5,150 nucleotides of DNA from Owenweeksia sp. TMED14. Its GTDB lineage: Bacteria; Bacteroidota; Bacteroidia; Flavobacteriales; Schleiferiaceae. The DNA is taken from NCBI GenBank assembly GCA_002167805.1, contig NHBT01000004.1:4213-9362 (forward strand), read 5' to 3'. The notes under the pieces were generated by a model. That model worked only from the letters and a program-made list of their open reading frames with translations, was not told the DNA's origin and did no database searches. Both the position numbers and the translations under genes were made by a program. Shown in pieces: positions 1 to 5,150 of the stretch (the stretch's first letter is position 1; each line of letters starts with the position of its first letter).

Positions 1-440
1 TGTTTTCCCGAGAGAAAAATCATGAATGGGATATAAGAAATTATTATCAGCTTTAAATAAACTCTGCTTTCTATTATTACATCTTGCGACTGACCAGTTT
101 TGGAAACAACAATAAATAGAACCCATGCAAACACAAGCATAAAAACGGATGAAAAGACATTTAGTAAAGTGGAATTCTTCAATAATCTATATGCTTTTGT
201 CCATCTTTTTTGTCCCGCCGCCTTTGCTACCATGGGAGTTAAACCATAAGCTATACCCACTCCAAAAACCAAAGGAACTGAAGTTACAGAGCTAACAAGA
301 GATACTGCAGCAAGAGGTATGACACCAAGTTGACCTACCATCACTGAATCCGCAATTGATGTAACTATATGTCCAAGTTGCCCAATAATAACAGGTGTTG
401 CTAATGGAATATTCCTTTTCCATTGAAAAGATTTAAACAT
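1..440 (-). CDS. MATE family efflux transporter, N-terminal part (runs off left edge)
   Basis: This is the first 146 codons of a MATE (multidrug and toxic compound extrusion) antiporter. Such inner-membrane proteins export cationic drugs or metabolites using a Na+ or H+ gradient; typical members have about 450 residues and 12 helices, so roughly a third is visible. The reading frame is open from the ATG at 440-438 to the window edge. After a short basic N-terminus comes helix 1, with the family signature PVIIGQLGHIVTSIADSVMV at about residues 16-35, then GQLG and LAAVSLV. A second hydrophobic stretch includes VFGVGIAYGLTPMVAKAAGQ (about 59-78), matching the family's conserved Gly/Pro helix and the following cytoplasmic loop. 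A third lies at about 95-115, and a fourth begins near 130. The ATG shares one base with the TAA of the upstream 77-residue gene, which fixes the start and suggests translational coupling. A Wzx flippase from the same MOP superfamily is less likely, because the N-terminal signature is of the MATE/NorM type. Substrate unknown. Confidence 0.9.
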   Translation of the reverse strand, partial: MFKSFQWKRNIPLATPVIIGQLGHIVTSIADSVMVGQLGVIPLAAVSLVSSVTSVPLVFGVGIAYGLTPMVAKAAGQKRWTKAYRLLKNSTLLNVFSSVFMLVFAWVLFIVVSKTGQSQDVIIESRVYLKLIIISYIPFMIFLSGK

Positions 441-673
441 TAATCCATCGACTCATAACGGTCAACCTCTCTCATATAAAAGGTGTTTGCTTCACTGAGA
501 AGACGATTCATTTCGTCTGTTAATTCAGTTTCATCTTCTCCTTCAATTTGATCTAACCATTCCACATCATCAGTATCTAAGTCTATTACAAATCTTGGAT
601 ACTCAGTATGAATAATGTATACATTTTCAGGCTGATCAGTATTGTCTCCAACTAAAAATTTTGGAATTGCCAT
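440..673 (-). CDS. small acidic conserved-type protein, function unknown
   Basis: This encodes 77 residues from the ATG at 673-671 to a TAA at 442-440. It is strongly acidic: I count 22 Asp/Glu against 5 Lys/Arg. There is no signal peptide or membrane segment, so it is probably a soluble cytoplasmic protein. The N-terminal half reads as beta-rich, with IPKFLVGDNTD (3-13), VYIIHTEYPRFVIDL (18-32) and then VEWLDQIE. The C-terminal part (about 48-72) looks like an amphipathic helix. From memory the pattern resembles a short hypothetical protein common in Bacteroidota that begins with a similar PKFLVxDNTD motif; I know of no assigned function. It is the first gene of a minus-strand pair with the MATE transporter, with stop and start overlapping as TAATG, so the two are probably co-transcribed and co-translated. 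That could mean a linked role or simply compact packing. The organised composition, intact frame and coupled arrangement support a real gene. Confidence 0.8.
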   Translation of the reverse strand: MAIPKFLVGDNTDQPENVYIIHTEYPRFVIDLDTDDVEWLDQIEGEDETELTDEMNRLLSEANTFYMREVDRYESMD

Positions 674-736
674 TTCAAAATCATTTAAATGTTTATTTAG
701 GTCTAAGGTACAATCTAAGAGCAGTACATTTATTGT
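674..736. other. 63-bp divergent intergenic region, probable start sites for both flanking genes
   Basis: This short AT-rich spacer separates the small acidic protein gene (minus) from the double glycosyltransferase gene (plus), so promoters for both should lie here or just inside the genes. It contains a perfect 10-bp palindrome CATTTAAATG (682-691) and two copies of TCTAAG 12 bp apart (702-707, 714-719). TACATTTA at 725-732 matches seven of eight bases read as the Bacteroidota -7 box TAnnTTTG, but it lies only four bases from the GTG start and has no clear -33 TTG partner. No Shine-Dalgarno sequence precedes either start. The regulatory role is inferred from position only. Confidence 0.3.
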
Positions 737-2908
737 GTGAATATCATATTCTTTGCACGAAAAACACTATTGGATCAACCAGGAGGAGATACTATACAAG
801 TACAACAAACAATAAAAGAATTAAAAGCTCGTGGTCATTTTGTTAAGCTTGTATTATCATCAAAGGTTTTATACCAAGAAATAAAAGATTCTAGTTGGAA
901 TGTAATACACTCTATAAACATAGGAAGATTTGCGGATCAATACCCCTGTTATAGAATTCGGAAAAAATATCCGAGCATAAAATGGGTAATATCCTCTGTG
1001 TTTGTTGATTATTCTCAATACGAAAGAAAAAGAAATTTCTTTTGGAAATATATCCCTAATAATATTAGGGAGTATTTAAAAATGAATCTACGAGGAATTT
1101 TCAGTGGGGATAGATTACCAGGGTTTAGATTGGTTTTTATGAATAACCCATTGATGAAATTCGCATGGACAGCAGATTTAATAGTGAGTACAACTTTAAA
1201 AGAATGTAATAGAATAAAAGAGCTCACTGGCTTAGGTAATAGTGTCCAAGTTATATCTCCAGGCGTTGAGCATATAACTCCAATTCCTCAAAAATCTCGT
1301 AAAGGATTTCTAATATTAGGAAGATTAGAGGGAATTAAGAATCAAATTGAAGCTGTAAATGCATGGATTTCACTGAGTAAAGTCGGATTTAAAGAACCCC
1401 TTACAATCGTGGGCAGTAAAGGAATAAATCACAAAAAATATATTCGATTATTATTTAAAAAAATAAAAGAAGCGAGAAAACAAGGTGCTATCATTAATTA
1501 TAATGAAGCCATTGAAAATGAAAAATTATCTGCTTTAATGTCCTCTAATTTTGCAATCATTATCCCCTCTTTATTCGAAACTTTTGGATTAACCTCTATC
1601 GAAGGGCTAAACTCTGAATGCCAAGTAATTCTATCAAAAAATGCAGAAAGCTCTGAAGAATTGAAGGATGATACTTTTGTTTGCTCACCAGATGCAAAGG
1701 GTATTAAAAAAGCAGTTTTAATGGCATTAGAAAATCCAAAAAAGACGTCGAACCTGAATAAATATTCTTGGAGAAAGGCAGCTGAAAATTTAGAAAAATT
1801 ATATGAGAATAAAACATTAATTATAGCCTTCAGTGGGTCAAGAGGTATGCCTAATAAATATGGTGGCTATGAAGAGTTAGTTGATCAAGTATCACGTAAA
1901 CTCTCTAAGTCCGGAAATCGAATTTGGGTTTCAACTTCCTCAAACCATCCAGACAGAAAATATTTATATCCAGGGGTAATCAGAAAATTTCATTGGGATC
2001 CCGCTAAATTATTTGGATCATTTTCTCAGATCATATACGATTGGGCAAGTATTTGGTCAATTAATCGATTTAAGCCAGATGCACATATAACCCTTGGTAC
2101 CACTAGCTCAGGGATTATAATTTCCATTCAAAAATGGGTTTTTAATAATCCAGTTGCAGTACATTTAGATGGGCTTGAATGGAAACGTGGAAAATACAGC
2201 TCTTTAGTACGGAAATACCTGAAATTTTCTGAGTGGTGTGCTGCAAAATATTCTCAATTAATTATTTCTGATAATCCAGGCATAACAAAATACTCTAAAG
2301 AAAATTATAAACGTCCTATTTATGAAATCTCTTATGGAGCAAACAGACCCCTATCATTAGTTGAGAAGGATTTTTTTGAAATTCTTAATAAATACAAGTT
2401 AAAAAAATCAGAGTACGCATTAATGATTTCAAGATTAGTTCCAGAAAATCATATTATTGAAGTTATAGGTGAATTGATTTCCATTACCAAAATTGTAATT
2501 GTAGGAAATTGGTCTACCGCGTATGGAAAAATGATTTCTAAGATGTATCAAGGGAATTCGAACTTGATAAAGATTGAAAGTCAATATGATCAAAAAATCA
2601 TGAATTCATTAAGACAAGGTTCAGGCATATATGTTCATGGTCATAGTGTCGGTGGGACAAATCCAGGACTTCTTCAAGCCATGGCTGCCAATTGCAAAAT
2701 CATAGCTCATGATAATATTTTCAATCGCTCGGTAATGGAAAATGAGGGTGCATATTTTGAATTGGGAACCCCATCAATAAAAAACTTTTGGCTAAACAAA
2801 AATTCAATTAGTCAAAAATGGGAAGATAAACTCAAGCACTATCGATGGGAAGAGGTTAGCGATCAATATTATGTTATTTCTAGAAAATTAGTAGAGAGAA
2901 CCTATTAA
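737..2908 (+). CDS. tandem double glycosyltransferase: GT4-type half fused to DUF1972-type half
   Basis: This encodes a 723-residue cytoplasmic or membrane-associated protein made of two GT-B glycosyltransferases, each near the size of a free-standing enzyme. Half one (about 1-357) has the N-terminal GGDT (16-19), a donor-phosphate loop with G195-R196 and K201, SPGVEH (174-179), and the GT4 E-x7-E motif at E281 and E289. Half two (about 360-723) opens with the DUF1972 signature GSRGMPNKYGGYEE (367-380). It then has HLDGLEWKRGKY (476-487), DNPG (512-515), SRLVPEN (565-571) and HGHSVGGTNPGLLQAMA (634-650). DUF1972 enzymes are often annotated as rhamnosyltransferases, but the sugars used here cannot be read from sequence. 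In this half Q647 stands where Glu is expected (LLEAMA in relatives). The start is GTG at 737: an in-frame TAA at 716-718 lies upstream and no ATG or other GTG intervenes. No Shine-Dalgarno is visible. The gene ends one base from the convergent glycosylphosphotransferase, so both probably build the same lipid-linked glycan. Confidence 0.9.
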   Translation: MNIIFFARKTLLDQPGGDTIQVQQTIKELKARGHFVKLVLSSKVLYQEIKDSSWNVIHSINIGRFADQYPCYRIRKKYPSIKWVISSVFVDYSQYERKRNFFWKYIPNNIREYLKMNLRGIFSGDRLPGFRLVFMNNPLMKFAWTADLIVSTTLKECNRIKELTGLGNSVQVISPGVEHITPIPQKSRKGFLILGRLEGIKNQIEAVNAWISLSKVGFKEPLTIVGSKGINHKKYIRLLFKKIKEARKQGAIINYNEAIENEKLSALMSSNFAIIIPSLFETFGLTSIEGLNSECQVILSKNAESSEELKDDTFVCSPDAKGIKKAVLMALENPKKTSNLNKYSWRKAAENLEKLYENKTLIIAFSGSRGMPNKYGGYEELVDQVSRKLSKSGNRIWVSTSSNHPDRKYLYPGVIRKFHWDPAKLFGSFSQIIYDWASIWSINRFKPDAHITLGTTSSGIIISIQKWVFNNPVAVHLDGLEWKRGKYSSLVRKYLKFSEWCAAKYSQLIISDNPGITKYSKENYKRPIYEISYGANRPLSLVEKDFFEILNKYKLKKSEYALMISRLVPENHIIEVIGELISITKIVIVGNWSTAYGKMISKMYQGNSNLIKIESQYDQKIMNSLRQGSGIYVHGHSVGGTNPGLLQAMAANCKIIAHDNIFNRSVMENEGAYFELGTPSIKNFWLNKNSISQKWEDKLKHYRWEEVSDQYYVISRKLVERTY

Positions 2909-2909
2909 A

Positions 2910-4232
2910 CTAAACCCATTTTTTTTGACCTAAAAGAGTGGAAAGAATGATTTTAAAATCCAAAAGGAAAGACCAATTCTCGATGTAATAGATATCGGCT
3001 TGAATTCTTTGATTCATCAAGTCTATATCCTTTGATCCTGAAAGACCTCTTGCCTGGGCTAGTCCTGTCATTCCTGGCTTTACCCAATGTCTTATTCCAT
3101 AATTATTAATAGCTCTCGCATATTCACTATGGTCAGAAATCATATGAGGTCTCGGCCCTACTAAACTCATATCACCAATGAATACATTCCATAACTGAGG
3201 GAGTTCATCTAAATGAAACCTCCTTAAAAATCGACCAATAAGAGTAATACGATCATCGATTTTTTTAGCCTGAGTATTCTGATCAGAATTAGAGTACATG
3301 CTCCGGTACTTCCAGATTCTAAATTTATGGCCATCCGAGCCAATTCTTTTTTGTGAGTAAAAAATAGGACCCCAGGAATTTAACTTTATTAAGGCACCAA
3401 ATATGGGAGTAAGCCATGTTAAAATAAATATCATTCCAATAAAAGATAGAATTATATCCATTGATCTTTTAATAAAAGAAGAAAGAAAAAAACTCAAAGG
3501 CTCTGGCCGTATCTCAATAATTGGAATATTTCCAAAAGAAACTAAACGAGTTCTATTTGCTCCTAAACTCCCCAAATCAGGGACCAAGCGTAACCTAATA
3601 CCTAATTTATCCGCAACCGATTTCGCGGAGATCATATCTTCAGGTAAAACCCATAATTCATCAAACTCCTGGAACTCAGTATCCAAATCCTTCAAGCTCT
3701 CTAATTGGTGAATAATTCGATAACCGTACTCTGGGTGTCTGCTTAGCTCAGCGCTCAAACGATTCCATCTCTTTCCCTTTCCAACAGTAATAATTGTTTT
3801 TACAGACTCTGTATTTCGATAATAAATTCGAGATAGACGAATCCAAATAAACCTGAGAATCGTTCCAGAGATTAAATAAGTCATGAAAAATAAAAACAAA
3901 AAAATTCGGGAATAATAAACGGATGTCTTTAGAGTAAGCACAATTATTGCAATCAATGATAATTTCGCAAAAACCAATCTGTAAAAACTACTCAGAACTT
4001 TTCTGATTTCAACACCAACGTCAAGTTGATGAGTTTTAAAAAAAATTGATAAGCCAAACCAAAGAAAAAAGACTAAACTGAATAATATTAAATATTGATC
4101 AAAATAAAGCGGATTTTCAACCGCGAGATTGCCAAAACGAAATAAAGCCCAAATAAGGAAAGATGACATCAGTAAGACTGCGTCTACTATAAAAAAAACA
4201 AATTCTGCTAATCGTATTTCTCGAGATTCCAT
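2910..4232 (-). CDS. exopolysaccharide-type polyprenyl glycosylphosphotransferase (WcaJ/WbaP family)
   Basis: This 440-residue integral membrane enzyme should transfer a hexose-1-phosphate from a UDP-sugar to undecaprenyl phosphate, the priming step of exopolysaccharide, capsule or O-antigen synthesis. Hydrophobic segments lie at about 10-31, 45-65, 83-102 and 107-131. A soluble Rossmann-like region (about 143-240, CoA_binding_3 type) follows, then a fifth membrane segment (about 259-284) leading into the bacterial sugar transferase domain (PF02397). That domain shows KRSMD (255-259), GPIFYSQKRIG (288-298), KYRSM (308-312), DDRITLIGRFLRR (326-338), the catalytic Asp-Glu pair D342-E343 in LDELPQLWN, GDMSLVGPRP (353-362) and VKPGMTGLAQ (384-393). 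The C-terminus is intact (…DFKIILSTLLGQKKWV). Length is a little below the usual 460-470. The Rossmann loop reads GKGKRW (151-156), lacking the third Gly. The ATG at 4232-4230 fits the usual N-terminus. It is convergent with the double glycosyltransferase and divergent from recG. Sugar specificity (glucose, galactose, N-acetylated sugar) cannot be decided by eye. Confidence 0.93.
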   Translation of the reverse strand: MESREIRLAEFVFFIVDAVLLMSSFLIWALFRFGNLAVENPLYFDQYLILFSLVFFLWFGLSIFFKTHQLDVGVEIRKVLSSFYRLVFAKLSLIAIIVLTLKTSVYYSRIFLFLFFMTYLISGTILRFIWIRLSRIYYRNTESVKTIITVGKGKRWNRLSAELSRHPEYGYRIIHQLESLKDLDTEFQEFDELWVLPEDMISAKSVADKLGIRLRLVPDLGSLGANRTRLVSFGNIPIIEIRPEPLSFFLSSFIKRSMDIILSFIGMIFILTWLTPIFGALIKLNSWGPIFYSQKRIGSDGHKFRIWKYRSMYSNSDQNTQAKKIDDRITLIGRFLRRFHLDELPQLWNVFIGDMSLVGPRPHMISDHSEYARAINNYGIRHWVKPGMTGLAQARGLSGSKDIDLMNQRIQADIYYIENWSFLLDFKIILSTLLGQKKWV

Positions 4233-4252
4233 TTAAGCTCATAAGTTAACCC

Positions 4253-4260
4253 TATTTTTG
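4253..4260 (+). promoter_or_regulatory. possible Bacteroidota -7 promoter box for recG
   Basis: TATTTTTG matches the Bacteroidota housekeeping -7 element TAnnTTTG at all constrained positions. It lies in the 37-bp gap between the divergent glycosylphosphotransferase and recG genes and points toward recG. Against it, no TTG is visible at the expected -33 distance (around 4228-4236), and transcription would start almost at the ATG at 4270, leaving a very short or absent leader. In AT-rich sequence such a match can arise by chance. Confidence 0.28.
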
Positions 4261-4269
4261 AATATTCCT

Positions 4270-5150
4270 ATGAATGAACTCGATACATCTCTAACCTACC
4301 TTAAAGGTGTTGGTCCTCAGCGAGCTGATTTGCTTTCTTCTGAACTAGGACTCCGAACATTTGGTGACTTATTGGAATATTTTCCATTTCGATATGTAGA
4401 TAGATCCAAAATTTATAATATTGATGAAATAGCTCCAGGCCCATCAGAAATTCAAGTTCGAGGCTCTTTAGGCGATATAAGGCTTATTGGAAATGGGTAT
4501 AAAAAAAGACTAACTGCGACCTTAACCTCAGGAAATAATAGTTTAGAATTAATTTGGTTTAAGGGGATAAAATGGATTCATAAGTCCCTAAACCATGGGG
4601 ATGAGGTTATAGCTTTTGGTAAAATTTCAAATTTCAAAGGCAAATTGAGCATTTCGCATCCTGAATTAGAAAAAGTAAAGTCATTTGAAAAGAATTTTAT
4701 TCTTGGATTACACCCAGTCTATTCCTCAACTGAGAAGTTATCAGCAGCAGGTCTTAATAGTAAGGGATTGAATAAACTGATTTTGGAAATTATTCGAAAT
4801 TTAAAAATCTCGAATAGTGAATGGATCCCAATAGGCATTTCAAATAATAAGAATTGGCCATTGAGATTTGATGCCTTGAAAGAAATGCATTACCCTAAAA
4901 ACAGTCATCGATTAACTTTAGCGAGGGAGAGACTCGCCTTTGAAGAAATTTTTTTAGATCAACTTGTTTTTGCATTCAGACGTAAAAGTCAGAAAATCAT
5001 AGATGGTGGGCATCTATTTCCGAAGCTTAAACCCAATTTCCATAATTTTTATGAGAAAATAATTCCCTTCACATTGACTAACGCTCAAAAAAAAGTAATC
5101 ACAGAAATTCGTAAAAACACAATTAAAGGATACCATATGAACAGACTCAT
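4270..5150 (+). CDS. recG: ATP-dependent DNA helicase RecG, N-terminal part (runs off right edge)
   Basis: This is the first 293 codons of RecG, the superfamily 2 helicase that reverses stalled replication forks and moves branched DNA junctions; full proteins have about 700 residues. The frame is open from the ATG at 4270 to the edge. The N-terminal region has the family pattern YLKGVGPQRADLL (10-22), then TFGDLLEYFPFRYVDRS (33-49). The wedge/OB-fold region spans about 60-160 (VRGSLGDI, ELIWFKG, VIAFGKI, HPELE), followed by HPVYSSTEKL (151-160). The conserved linker ARERLAFEEIFLDQL (218-232) and the helicase-domain entry FTLTNAQKKVITEIR (267-281) come next. The sequence stops at HMNRL, just before the expected Walker A loop, so ATPase motifs are not visible. 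A second ATG at 4274 is out of frame. It is divergent from the glycosylphosphotransferase with a 37-bp gap and has no obvious functional tie to it; recG acts here as a housekeeping boundary of the glycan genes. Confidence 0.95.
   Translation, partial: MNELDTSLTYLKGVGPQRADLLSSELGLRTFGDLLEYFPFRYVDRSKIYNIDEIAPGPSEIQVRGSLGDIRLIGNGYKKRLTATLTSGNNSLELIWFKGIKWIHKSLNHGDEVIAFGKISNFKGKLSISHPELEKVKSFEKNFILGLHPVYSSTEKLSAAGLNSKGLNKLILEIIRNLKISNSEWIPIGISNNKNWPLRFDALKEMHYPKNSHRLTLARERLAFEEIFLDQLVFAFRRKSQKIIDGGHLFPKLKPNFHNFYEKIIPFTLTNAQKKVITEIRKNTIKGYHMNRL

Noticed and set aside
1..440. MATE gene read as the Wzx flippase for the nearby glycan genes
   Set aside because: The N-terminal signature (GQLGHIVTSIADSVMVGQLG) is of the MATE efflux type, and the gene is coupled to an unrelated small protein on the opposite strand from the double glycosyltransferase.
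661..846. 61-codon open frame on the plus strand overlapping two gene starts
   Set aside because: It overlaps the small acidic protein's start and the beginning of the glycosyltransferase in another frame, and its low-complexity translation resembles no protein.
1015..1227. 70-codon open frame on the minus strand
   Set aside because: It is antisense inside the first glycosyltransferase half, which shows clear family motifs in its own frame.
2913..2926. Run of eight T after the double glycosyltransferase, as a possible terminator
   Set aside because: No stem-loop precedes the run, and the bases encode the Lys-Lys-Trp-Val end of the opposite-strand phosphotransferase.
3403..3711. 102-codon open frame on the plus strand
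   Set aside because: It lies wholly antisense to the conserved phosphotransferase gene, has no recognisable domain, and is best explained as a by-product of that gene's codons.
4233..4249. Imperfect palindrome TTAAGCTCATAAGTTAA as an operator
   Set aside because: Only the outer TTAA words and a few inner bases pair, which is expected by chance in AT-rich sequence.

Overview
The window looks like a chromosomal piece of an AT-rich Bacteroidota bacterium, probably Cytophagales-like or a related marine lineage. This rests on three things: the character of the RecG, glycosylphosphotransferase and small acidic proteins; the lack of convincing Shine-Dalgarno sequences at the starts; and one box matching the Bacteroidota -7 consensus TAnnTTTG. 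The taxonomic placement is inference. No rRNA, tRNA, CRISPR array, insertion sequence or attachment site was seen.

Layout from left to right: (1) a minus-strand pair made of a 77-residue acidic conserved-type protein (673-440) and a MATE-family multidrug/cation antiporter (440 running off the left edge), joined by a TAATG stop/start overlap; (2) a 63-bp divergent intergenic region; (3) a plus-strand 723-codon gene (737-2908, GTG start) encoding two complete GT-B glycosyltransferases in one chain, a GT4-type half followed by a DUF1972-type half; (4) one base later, tail to tail, a minus-strand polyisoprenyl-phosphate hexose-1-phosphate transferase of the WcaJ/WbaP type (4232-2910); (5) after a 37-bp divergent gap, the plus-strand 5' part of recG (4270 to the right edge), cut just before its Walker A motif.

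The two central genes form a small envelope-glycan unit set between ordinary genes. The phosphotransferase would load the first sugar phosphate onto undecaprenyl phosphate at the inner face of the membrane, and the double glycosyltransferase could then add one or two sugars. They face each other on opposite strands rather than forming an operon, and no Wzx flippase, Wzy polymerase, ligase or nucleotide-sugar gene is present in the window. The most unusual element is the fused double glycosyltransferase, whose second half carries Gln in place of the expected second Glu of the GT4 acid motif.

The sequence shows no clear new defence or mobile system. The notable observations are the fusion, its residue substitution, the one-base convergent arrangement, and the coupled small-protein/MATE pair.
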